From contig NC_058508.1 of assembly GCF_020382885.2 (NCBI RefSeq), positions 10,391,917-10,455,916 of the forward strand: 64,000 nt of DNA. The letters run 5' to 3'. Position 1 is the stretch's first letter, and each line of letters starts with the position of its first letter. This stretch comes from Scatophagus argus. Lineage: Eukaryota; Chordata; Actinopteri; Scatophagidae. The position numbers and the translations under genes are program-made. Shown here one piece after another: positions 53,457-64,000 of the stretch. Under the pieces are notes generated by a model. It was not told where the DNA came from. It saw only the letters and a list, made by a program, of their open reading frames with translations, and searched no databases.

Positions 53457-56183
53457 GAGTGATTTTATAAGAGCGTTGGCTTCTAATTTTCCTCAAACTG
53501 CTCCTGGTGAAATGTGAACAGCCCCTGACAGTGGTGATTATCTTTTGCACTAATGCTTTTGCGCATTAACACACACTGTTGTTAACATAAGCAGCACCAC
53601 ATATGACATCACTGCTGAGTTCCAGGAATAAAGATATATGATTTTTTTGTGACCAAGAAAACAAGCTTAAAGCAGTGCAAGCTTACTTCGCACCACTCTT
53701 GTTTTCACAGGATACACAACAAAGCAGTACAATGGAAGTTTTACCATGAGGGTACACATCAATGTGTGAGAGACTGTGAACTATATTAGCAGACTTTTAC
53801 CTGTTTTTTTGACCACGTGAAGAGTCATTTTTAAAGAGTCTGCGCTTAAGACATTGTTATCTGTTTGGTAGTGGATCAGACTGAGACTTGCTGTTGTAAC
53901 TGAGGAACAATCAATAAACATTTGCTCAAGATACCTGCACAGTTCTAAGTCCTTTGGGATCACTACTGTGAGACATGCGTGGATAGGTTTACCATCTATA
54001 CAAACTAAGTGGTCTTAGACTGTGGAAGTAAGTGACCACTATGGTGTGTGTGATTGTATGCTTGTATGAATGCATGTGAATTGTAAGAGAAACTCTGGTG
54101 CATTGAGACTCCTGTTTAATGATGTGTAGTGTCTGTAAGGATCAGCTGGAACTCTGAGTTCTGTCTGCTTCAATGCTGATTGCATCCCAGTTGAGTCTTG
54201 TGATGATGCCCTCGACTCTGTCCAGGCCACTGATGACAGAGCCAGCATTCACACTCTAAAAGCCCTGTTCACAGCCGCATATTCACTGTGTCTTAAACAC
54301 CAAATCTGCTTGCTATGAATTCTGAAAGTTGTCTATAAGCATGAACCACAACTGAGAAATCAGCTTTGTTCCTAGAATGTTTCTAGAAAATAACTTCAGA
54401 GATCTCTGATTCAGTTGGTGAACAACCTAATCCACCACTGAGCAGGTTTCATATCAATATTTCTGAAATTAGTGGTACATTACCAGAGGAAATCTACCAG
54501 AATGCTTACACGGAACCAGAGCAATAAACAATCAACTGCCTGGTGACGTACTGCGAGTTGGGCAGTCTTTGGTTTTGGCTCATCTGTATTGAAACATGAA
54601 ACAGTATGGTGGTGGGCTGGTAACCAACAATGTCATATTACAGAGTTTTTTCAGCTTCCATTTTCACACTCAAGGAAACAGTATGGCCTATTTATCCACA
54701 AACTTTCTCTATTAAAGCTCAACAGTACGCTAAAATAAATTTTTGTAGACCTTTTCGGTTAGACATGGTTCTCATTTGATCACCATTGCCTTGCTTTACA
54801 GTTCGATCTGAGTTTAGAGACATTTCTTGATTTGGTCTCTTTGTGTCCGTGGAAGTGGCTATGCAAAAGAGTGGAAATACAGTCTGAAGTCTAAAAGTTT
54901 AACATTGTTCACTTACATATACAGTACTGAACACTTTGTAAAAACATGAATATGAGTGAAAACTGGCAAAGTTTCCCTTGAAGTTATACATTTTACAAAT
55001 TAACTTCACCACTTTAAAAAGGAGGTCTTCAATTTTGTATTTTTATTAATTATAATTGCCCCCTTATAAAACTCACTAAGTAATGTTACCTTATTCTAAC
55101 AGCTGGTGTAGTTGGTTCCCTTTTGGATCTGGTTTAGATTGTGTGTACATCATTGAGATAGTGACAGATAGTGTCAAAGCATTTTTAACAAACCTAAAGA
55201 CCAGAAAATTTGTTGAGCTCGAGCTGTAAAAGGCAATAATGTTAATGGGTTGAAAACAAAATTGTATACGCACAAAAAACGTATTCAAAAATGTCAATAC
55301 ATTTCGTTAAAGCATCAAACAAACGTTTCATGTAATCGTGCTATTGGGAATCTTACATGTTACTCAAGCTACAGCCGCCTCAGAACGAAATAATGGACAG
55401 GGAGGGAGAGGAGTGAAACATGTTAGAATACACTGCTCAGGGTTAGCTTCAGTGTCTCTCACTCTTTGCTCCTCTTCTCAATACTATACTTGGTTACCAT
55501 GGCAACATACTTGCAGCGCTTCAGTCGGGAGGACAGTCAGCTGAGGTACCTCGTCTGGTAAACAATCCTGCAGTCTGAACTGTGCATGCTGTGTGTGTGT
55601 TTGAATTTGTCAAATGATATAGATGTCAGCCAGGTTGCAGGGCCAGTGTTGGGTCAACTATAAAGCTTTCCTGGTGCAAGTTTTGATGTTTCATTTCACT
55701 GGAATTTAACAGATGCTGTATGAGCCTTTTTAATCGACTAGACAAGGGACATAAGCAAGCTGACACAGGTTACCAGGCGCAGTCAAAATCTATTGTTATT
55801 TTTTTTTTCTTTTTCAGCCGACTATACGGTCATAAAAGGAAAGACAGATACACAGAGAACTCATTAGGCATTGTTAAGAATCGCTCTCTAAATCTATGAA
55901 CAAAATTGGTAGTATGTAATTGTATATTGTGCTACCTACGTGTATCTTGTCTGCATACTCTGATTTCGAGAGCAGCCATTTCATGCCTATAATTATCATT
56001 ATAAAAAAGTAACTAAGACTCGATAGACCTAATGATCTTTATTGTCTATGAAGACAGCCTGCCCTGTATTCACAATGATGTACATCATCAGCACAAAAAA
56101 CACTGTTTTATAATTATACAGTATGCAGAGCAAGACAGGCCTTGATGTCAGTGAAATTTTCCCAGTCATGAGTATGTGAGTGT

Positions 56184-56185
<2 letters not shown>
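53457..56185. other. Non-coding DNA
   Basis: No gene recognised. One exon-like minus-strand frame at 54142-54255 is discussed among the findings. A stretch at 55490-55560 (TACCATGGCAACATA) is slightly GC-richer. Otherwise the region is AT-rich. Confidence 0.55.

Positions 56186-56241
<56 letters not shown>
56186..56241. repeat. Compound (CA)n(TA)n microsatellite
   Basis: About 17 CA units pass directly into about 11 TA units. Confidence 0.95.
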
Positions 56242-59200
56242 CATAAGACAGACAAACCAGTCAACGCCTCATGATGTTTCAATACACAAAATTCAGAAAA
56301 GCAGTGTTTTCTTTATTTATGTCAGCCTTCAGTCCTTAGCCAAACATAATTAAGAAGCTTAAAAGTGAGACTGGGGCTAAAGCAAAAAGATTCTCAAGCA
56401 AACATTTAAAAGGCAGAGTATCCTTTAACTGGCCTTTCAAAGAAGCAGAAGCACTTAAACACGGGGATAATTGTTTGGAAAATGGAACAAAGTCATGTAA
56501 ACCTTGACCTCCATTGAAGCAAGACTGCATGGATCAAGGTAACGCAAGTGAGGAAGAGTAAGCAGTAAACACAGCAAACAAAATCCTATCCTATCAGAGG
56601 CAGTCATTCTGTCAGACGATCGCACTGAGCCACACAGCAGCCTGCTACACAACACAAAATCTGCATTAGCTTTCCTCCCAATGCTTCATTCTTAACTAAC
56701 TTATAAACATGAACACCCAAATCTTGTTCTGAATCTTGGCTTCTGACTAGCTTCTTATCTGCAGCACACTGAAACAGCGTGTAAAAATACCTGCAAATAC
56801 TTCTTAACTCTACATTACTGTGAACAATGTGCAGTGTGGCCATGACATGCAAGCTACAGCGTACGGTTGTTTACTATCATTCCTTACAGTACAGTGTTGG
56901 CACTCTGGCAGCCGTCCTGTCACTGTCATCAATTATATTATTTTTTATTATTCATTTTATTAATATATCATATATAAAAGATATTATGCATAAAATTAAT
57001 AATAAAACTTTTAACAATACAAAGAGAACACGCTGACTTTATTTTTGATGGCAAATAGGAACGACTGAATGTGATTTAAGTTGAGCTTTAAGAGGAGGAA
57101 ACACGTGAGCAGATGAAGCTGATGAGGTGCACCAAAGCGGTTTCCTCAGGAAAGTATAAAAAATAAATCAAGTAGTAAAGTGCTGCACGAAATGCACCCA
57201 GTTGGAAAGATTTCTGGGATGGGAAGGCATCTGAAACAAGGTTCATTAATGGAGCAGCCAGTGTCATCGTCCCAAAACCTAAAGCAGCCCCCCCCCCACA
57301 CACTTGTCTTCACGCTAATAGTTAGCCTCACAAGAAGGATTCAAAATTCAAGTCCCTGGCAGTAACTTGAAAATATAAGAGCAGCTTCGATTGTTTGGCT
57401 GCCAGGAAAAGGCCATGCATCAAGACCCATGCATCAAAGTGGCTTCGTATGTGAGAGTGAAATTAGGAATGAACTATTTATGAGCAGACAGCTGGATGAG
57501 GGTATTATGAAATGCAAGCAGACATGCAGACCAGGATCTTTGGGTCCTGTAAGACAATCAGCAGTGGGTTGACGAGCCCATATCTTTGCTGATCATGGCC
57601 GGTCAGCCTGTCCTGTGTGTCAAACACAAGACACGATGTCTCAACAAATACTGCCTACAGAGATGTTTTGTACAGTTAGATGCAACTGTTTTTGAGCCCA
57701 GCTGATCATTTAGGACCACAATCGGGTCGTTTACTCTGCCACACCATTTAAAATACACCCGAGATTCACATTAAATTTGTGGTTGGTATTCACAATACGC
57801 ATTCATGATCTGCTTCGCTCTCTCTGCTGTACCGTCTCCAATCCAGTCCTCTAAGTCTCTGTTTACCCCCAGGTTAGCTTTTGCAAATCAGCGAGCTTGA
57901 AGCCATTAATTATGTCACGTGTGCAAAAGTACGATGGAACGAAATATTTTTGGGCCATGGCTAAATGAGGGTGAGGCAGGAAACACACCGTATTGCTCAT
58001 TTCTCTCTTCCTTGCTCTAATTTTTACCTCGCATTTGTCTCTTGCCATCCACTAATTTTCCTAGATTGCATTCCGCCAACAAATGCACTAAAATAATGCG
58101 CTAAAATCGTAGATCAAAACTGACCTGATGCAGATAGACAGACAGGCTTATTACAGCACAATTCTGTAAATCTGTAAGCAGGGCTACAACTCAGCTGTGT
58201 AGTCGTCAAAAAAAAAAAAAAAAAAAATGCACCATGGCTGCATCTGCGCTTTCCAGACAATGTGGAATAATGATGTGGTTCTACAGTCGCAAATTATTTT
58301 TGATGCAAGAAATCATCATTATCCATTATTAGGCCCATTGCTGTGCAGCTGTATTTTTACTCATGACATACAATGGAGCCTACTGTGTATGCAAGCACAG
58401 GCATTAAATAGAATCACACATGACTACATGTCCTCCCGGCAGCAGCAATAGATAACAATTTTGTTTAGCATCATGCCAAGACAAGCCTTTATGCTATTGC
58501 TGAACACTACAGGCACTGATAATGAGAAAATATTAATGACAGTCTCAGTACCACATCAGTCTCTGGAGCTAATAGTCCTCCACTGATGGAGAAAAAATAC
58601 AGAGATGGAGACAGAGCGAGAGAGAGATGAGTTAATGAGATGAACTATATGTGTGTGTCTGCATGTGTCAAGGAGACCAAAAAAAAAGCAAGTGAGAAAT
58701 AGGGAGGGGAAAAGCGTTAATTGAGTATGATCACACCTCCAACATATTCCTTCATGTGAAACAGACAGAATCAAACCTCCTGCCGCCCACACAGTCATGC
58801 AGAACACCATCAGGACCCGCACTTTCCCAGCTCTGGATTTGCACCATGTTTCCACAGCTTGATTCACAAACTGCTGGAGACGTATTCACCTCTCAGCCCC
58901 GACTCCATCTGCCACTCTTCTTCAAGCTTCACATGTGTATGAAGATAGCGTGGAGAACGAAATTATACTTCTAGTAAATGGGGGAGAAATATGAGAAATA
59001 AAGTAGGGAGGGAGCTGAACATCTTAATGCAGCCAGACCTGTTGGCTAGATGACACTGCTTGTGAGCTCAGAGTAATACCTCGATAAATTAATATTTTAT
59101 TGTACATCTTTCATTTCCCCAAATCATTGCAGTGTACTTACAAAATGTGATGCTTTTTGCATGGACTTTTTAATAATTCACCTCCCAGATATGTTTTTTT

Positions 59201-59640
59201 TTTATGTGACTGAATCTATCAGACTAGAACTGTTCAGACCATGGAGCAAAATCCTGCCTCCCTCCTCTTTTTTCTCCTCTCCTCTCCCACCATTTTTTGG
59301 CCTTTTACAACATGCATTTGTGAATTTCTTAGCTTTATTACTGCTAAGAATAACAAAGATTAGTCAGGTTCTGTGTGTCTCTGTCACTCTCCCATACATT
59401 CTATTCCTTAGTATGCTCACTAATAATTCTAATTTTGCTGGCGCATTTAAAGTCATTTCAACGCCAATTGCTATTTTTTTGTAAGTCCACAGTCGAGATT
59501 GAAGGTAAGTGCTGCCACAAAGCGCATTTGCAGGTATAAAGTATTCACTTAACAGAAAAAGATGCCAGCTGTAGAGGCAGATGTCCACTGCAGTTCAACT
59601 ATATTACTCTACGCAGAGGTCTGTGTATCCTCCACCTCTC
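56242..59640. other. Non-coding DNA
   Basis: No gene recognised. Contents are poly(C) near 57289, a poly(A) run of about 21 at 58207-58227 and purine-rich DNA near 58590-58720. A minus-strand open frame at 58556-58867 has a hydrophobic stretch but no supporting splice structure. Confidence 0.55.
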
Positions 59641-59649
59641 TCCGCCCCC

Positions 59650-59693
<44 letters not shown>

Positions 59694-60720
59694 AGTCATC
59701 CTCTCCCGCCGTGCTGCTGAGCCTGCGACGTTAGCAGTGGGTGAAAAAGAAAAAAAAAATAAACAACAACAAAATTCTCTCTTTGCCTAACAGCGGACGC
59801 ATAATTTCGAAGGGAAATAAGAAAAGGTACTGTATGCACGTTTCTATCTCAAGATTTGAACATATACATTTGTATATACATATTTATTAATTTTTTTACG
59901 TTTCCTTGGTATGATGGATGTAAGCGACGGCAGAGCGATCATGCACCTGCACTACAGACTCCAGCGCTCTGCTGGGTCGAGTCTTCTTGGTGCAACAGAA
60001 GCCCATATGGTTGATTTTACGAGAGCATGAAACCATGTTTTTTTTTCCTGTTTGGGGTTTGCATTGCAGTTTTGAGCAGACTTGTAACACTGAATAATGT
60101 TGTACGTGTGTGGAATTAGATTTTATTGCTGCCTATTAGTCTACATGTTCCCCTTTTTTTTGCTGCAGTTGTTGCTGTATACCACAACGCGCTATTTTTA
60201 GGGTTTAAATGTCAAACAGAAGTGATTAAAATCTGTGGCCATAGATTTAAAGTGTCACATGAAGCCTGGCTGGTATTTATTCTGGGTTCTGCGGGGATAG
60301 GATGGACGGGTAGAGTACGCGCCATGGACAGATGTGCAAGAGGGGATTTAGTATCGAGGGAGGAATCACGCAGGGGATAAAACTGGCGATGCGTGTGTGT
60401 GTGTGTGTGCGCGCATATGGCCCCAGTTTTTCAACAGTGTTGACCACTGGCGCACGACAGGCGCCACACTTTACCTGCAATGAGAGCTTCGGTGTGAGCC
60501 TGTACTCCTGTGCTCGTGCGTGCTTCTGAGTCAGTGAGTGAGTGAAGGAGAGGGAGAGAGAGAGAGAGAGATTTCCTGCCAGTAGCAGCAACAGTGTCCG
60601 ACCACTGACCGATGGACCACACAGATTTCTTCGCCCACACATTTTGCACTTCCAGGCACGAGATAACACGTAGCAACTGCGAACGGCATTTTAAATAATC
60701 TATCACCACGTTGGTTAAAT
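59641..60720. promoter_or_regulatory. CT-tract and CpG-bearing, promoter-like region of unknown gene
   Basis: This stretch starts with a (CT)20 tract at 59652-59691 followed by CCCGCCGTGCTGCTGAGCCTGCGACG. Later come a TG/GCGC run (60388-60415), a GA tract (60548-60570) and several CpGs. On the plus strand AAGAAAAG/GTACTG at 59826/59827 could be a splice donor of a non-coding first exon. It resembles the composition upstream of cacna1a, so it may be the 5' end of a gene lying mostly beyond the right edge. No coding exon supports this. Confidence 0.3.
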
Positions 60721-62636
60721 TAATCAGCGGTGTTTGCACACACTTAGAGGCTCAAGTGCCTATCAGCAAATACATGTGCAGAGTGTGAGTGCAGAGATTC
60801 AGCTTCACCGACATTCTGCTGACCTGGTGCAAAATGGGGTTTTGGTGGTCCGTAAACGCCACATGTTGGGATCTAAGACGTGATAAGTGAATGCCCGGAC
60901 ATGATCTGCATGCATAGTCTAAGAATGCACCTTTTTGTGTACAGTTAGGTGATCCGAGATTAAATAGAAGAAATACTTACAGAGGAATCTGGAACTGAGT
61001 TCTGTATGGAAGTGAATGGCTGGAATATGGATGCTGGCAAGTTAAAACTAAACCATTGAAAACAAACACACACAAACTAAAATGTGACTCTATATTTTTG
61101 CAATTAATTATGTCTACAATTCAGTCCATATTAAAATGAATAAAGAAAGTAAAAATAAATTAATCTGAATTCAATACAGGTGTCAAGAAGCCTGTCACGG
61201 TCAATTGATGTTAGCCTTAAACTAAAGGTGCCAGTGTCAATAAGACAGCACTGTTTCTTTGCTGATCAATAGTTAATAAGTGCTCCTTTAGGTTCTTTTC
61301 AAAATGACACAAGGCTGTTTTGGTTTGCTAAGTAGGTGGATTCCTTTTTATAAAGTGCAGTAAATTTGCTTTCAGTACAGTCAATAAGGAAAACCTCTCC
61401 TGGCATTCTTTACCATCCATGTCTAAGTTCTGCCCCATCAATCACTGTCCACACCCAGCTGAATTAAGGAGAACTGCATGTCAAGCCATCTGGCCCACAT
61501 CCTTTCTTTCTTTTATTACACCCCTTTGGTTTCCATAGATTGCTCCATTCTCTCTCTATCCACTTCATTCATTTTTCACATTCTGCTTATCTCCCTAAAT
61601 CCATTTCCTCCTGATGTCGATGATTCCTGATGTTGCCCTTGGAGGAATGATGAGAAGTCTCCAATCAATTGCAATCACAGATCAGTGGTGTACCAGGAAA
61701 AGGGAGAGAGGAAATCAGTAGGGAAGGCAGCACTGGGAGATCTGAATAATGACCACCCACCAACCAAACCCCACTTTAGTGTTGCTATGTAATCTTCAGT
61801 TCATCACAATACTATTGAACTATGTTAGCCATAATTCAGGGAATCCATAGTGCTGTCGGTTGGCGTTGCTATCAAGAGGTGATGGATGTTATACCTTAAG
61901 AAACCTGAAGTGTAATTTTCTTCCTGCTTACTTCTCTTGTTTGAATTCCACAACATGCAAACGGATACTCTGGGTGAATAAAATAAGGAGAAACAACAAT
62001 GCCAGCAGCGGGATTGCTGGAACAACATAAAAACAGGATACAGCAAAATAAAAATGGGAACCTGCCTTCTAAAATAACATTCCAAGTATCTCAGCATAAC
62101 AAGAAAAAAGTAAAAACTGAATACTCAGTGCATGTACTCTAAATCAACAGTATAATTTAGTCTGATGGGTAACCGACATATAGGAGTAGAAGCAGTTTGA
62201 CCTCGGACAAATAAAGAAAATGTTCCAGCAGTCTCTATTCTCTGCACAATGTCCAGGTTAACTGTTTTTATCCATCACCTGGGCCAACCGAGAGCCAGAT
62301 GGGCAGGAGCTTGATTGGTTATTGAATAGTTAATAAGAAGAGCCATTAGTGCTGTTATATTTTCCCGACCTGAGTGCACTGAGAGGCCAAGACACTTAGA
62401 GCTCCTCTGACCTAATTAATTCACCTTGCACTCAGGCCAAGTCGATGGCGGTCCTGATGTGGTCAGCTGTGATGGAATGTTTCTACGGTATGTGCTGATC
62501 AGATGAGGATATTTTGTCACTGATGAAACAGTCGCAAAACCTGTTTATATGCATGTGCAATTCCTCTCTGACAGCACATACCTGTTGAGAAATGTCGACT
62601 TGATAAAACATGCAAAAGTGATAGTGTAGTGTAGTG

Positions 62637-62672
<36 letters not shown>

Positions 62673-64000
62673 TGACGGGCTAATGAAGCAGATCGCTGGG
62701 AAGGTGACTGGCTACTTAGCTGACTAGTTGACTGACTAAGTCACTAAACCTCGTGCTAGTTCACAATCAACAGTTGTCTCTGTTGAGTTGTTGCCGCTTG
62801 CAAGTTCATGCTGCAGATACAGCGCGACCTTAAAGGCACAATCCATGATCCAACAAAAGAAAGTGTCGCATCAACATGTAGATTCAAAGCACAGGATTGA
62901 AACCAGCTGTGACAGTTTGATAGGTTGATTTGACCATTTAAATATATAGACAACTAACTAACCTCATGTAATATTTATTTTCATTTCCTTTTCATCCATA
63001 CATGATGTATATCTAAGGATAGCATAGACATATCAACGTCTAGTATAGACCAGAAACATGTAACCTATAAACTTCTGTAAAGTTTTGTTTAAAAATGATA
63101 CAAATTTGATATCGTGCCTCACTAATTTCAGGGCTATTATTTTACAAAGTGTTATATTGTGTGTTCATGTGTTTCTGATCCTTAGTATATTCTTGGGAAT
63201 AAGACTTGACAGCTTGACACCCACAATTCAATATCTCAGATCTTTGGTCTTCCTCAGCAGCTCCACCTCCCTGTGGCCTCCCTTTCTCAGCCACGCCCTC
63301 CAAATTGATTTCTGTATCCATCAGAAAGGATTATGCAAAGATCCTGAGAGGGATCACCCTTGGGAGACATTCACACTTGCTCACTCCTCCACATCAAATT
63401 CTTGGCCGTAGCACACTGTGCTCTCTTTGAGCCTACCAGCTGTTGCAGTGCTCTGTGCAATCAATACGACAGTCATGTTTCACAACAACCACCACTCCTT
63501 CACTGCCAGGATCCTGTGGGAGGTCCCCCTGGGCAAGAGACATGGTAGACAGTGATTTGCTGATGAGGTTTTTGAAATACAACAGCATTAGCAGGTTCGA
63601 GAAATTCAGATGCAGTTTTATTAGCTGTATGTTTGTGAGGCGTGAACGTGTTGAGAGCTACTGTTTTATGTTCCATGGGAGGATGAGATGTGAGTGGAGT
63701 GCAGAGAGTGTGGATAGACAGAGCGAAGGAAATGAGAGTAATCAGGGAAGTAATTTAAGAGGAGGATACATGAAGATATACAGGAAAGAAAGGCAAAAAA
63801 TAAGAGTGTGAGTGATGAGAAAATAGTGAACCTCTAATCCTCCAAACCACCTTAATGCCTGGAATGGCAGGTACCCTGGTAGGCCGGTGTGCTTATGTCT
63901 CATAGCTGTCAGCAATAATATAAAATAGAGAGGTGGTGGAAAATCTGTAGAATCCCAGTATTTTCTGGGCGGTGCTGAGCGTAAAGTGCTCAACAAGTGC
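60721..64000. other. Non-coding DNA to the right edge
   Basis: No convincing exon. The stretch holds a (TAGTG)n to (TG)n microsatellite at 62622-62670, AT-rich DNA, and a slightly GC-richer segment at 63250-63560 whose open frames (108 and 122 codons) show no family resemblance. It may be an intron or an intergenic spacer. Confidence 0.55.
62622..62670. repeat. (TAGTG)n/(TG)n compound microsatellite
   Basis: Three to four TAGTG pentamers lead into about 15 TG units. Confidence 0.9.

Noticed and set aside
58556-58867. 103-codon minus-strand frame with a hydrophobic, signal-like stretch
   Set aside because: I found no matching donor site, no downstream exon and no family resemblance; hydrophobicity alone is weak evidence.
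63085-63811. Two open frames of 108 and 122 codons near the right edge
   Set aside because: They overlap in different frames, lack any domain and have no splice context. The slightly higher GC content explains the open reading.

Overview
The window is vertebrate nuclear DNA, almost certainly from a teleost fish. Coding sequence is split into short exons with GT-AG introns (two introns look U12-type). Introns of about 100-600 bp are common beside much longer ones, CA/TG microsatellites are dense, and several interspersed repeats have the look of teleost Tc1-like elements, MITEs and LINE/SINE tails. No prokaryotic features (operons, ribosome binding sites, CRISPR) are present. The species cannot be named from sequence alone. 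Exon structures below were read by eye from splice sites and reading phase; all phases close without frameshifts.

Layout, left to right. (1) About 1-18.4 kb, minus strand: the 5' end of a P/Q-type voltage-gated calcium channel alpha-1A gene (cacna1a). Three coding exons are visible; the rest of the gene lies off the left edge. Intron 1 is about 13 kb and is an AT-AC (U12) intron. (2) 18.4-26.4 kb: putative promoter/5' region of cacna1a, then non-coding DNA with repeats. (3) 26.56-28.41 kb, plus: alkbh7, four coding exons, 230 aa, with an ETS/ZNF143/YY1-like promoter. (4) About 29.05-29.43 kb: a decayed Tc1-like transposase fragment. (5) 30.02-33.77 kb, plus: gfus (tsta3, GDP-L-fucose synthase), ten coding exons, 324 aa. 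(6) 34.42-38.34 kb, minus: gtf2f1 (TFIIF alpha/RAP74), thirteen coding exons, 532 aa, convergent with gfus. (7) 38.3-42.06 kb: non-coding, including a MITE nested inside an older repeat. (8) 42.06-50.59 kb, plus: an adhesion GPCR of the ADGRE5/CD97 type, 23 coding exons, 987 aa, with an N-terminal uromodulin-like D8C module, six EGF modules, GAIN/GPS and 7TM. (9) 50.6-64 kb: no recognisable protein-coding gene; repeats and a CT-rich, promoter-like stretch near 59.6-60.7 kb.

The genes do not form a pathway: they are a neuronal channel, a mitochondrial dioxygenase, a nucleotide-sugar enzyme, a general transcription factor and a cell-surface receptor. From memory, the human orthologues of cacna1a, alkbh7, gtf2f1 and ADGRE5 all map to chromosome 19p13, whereas GFUS maps to 8q24. 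The window therefore looks like a rearranged 19p13-equivalent block. The most notable items are the cysteine-poor D8C module on an adhesion GPCR, two U12-type introns, and a His-Gly repeat in the channel N-terminus.
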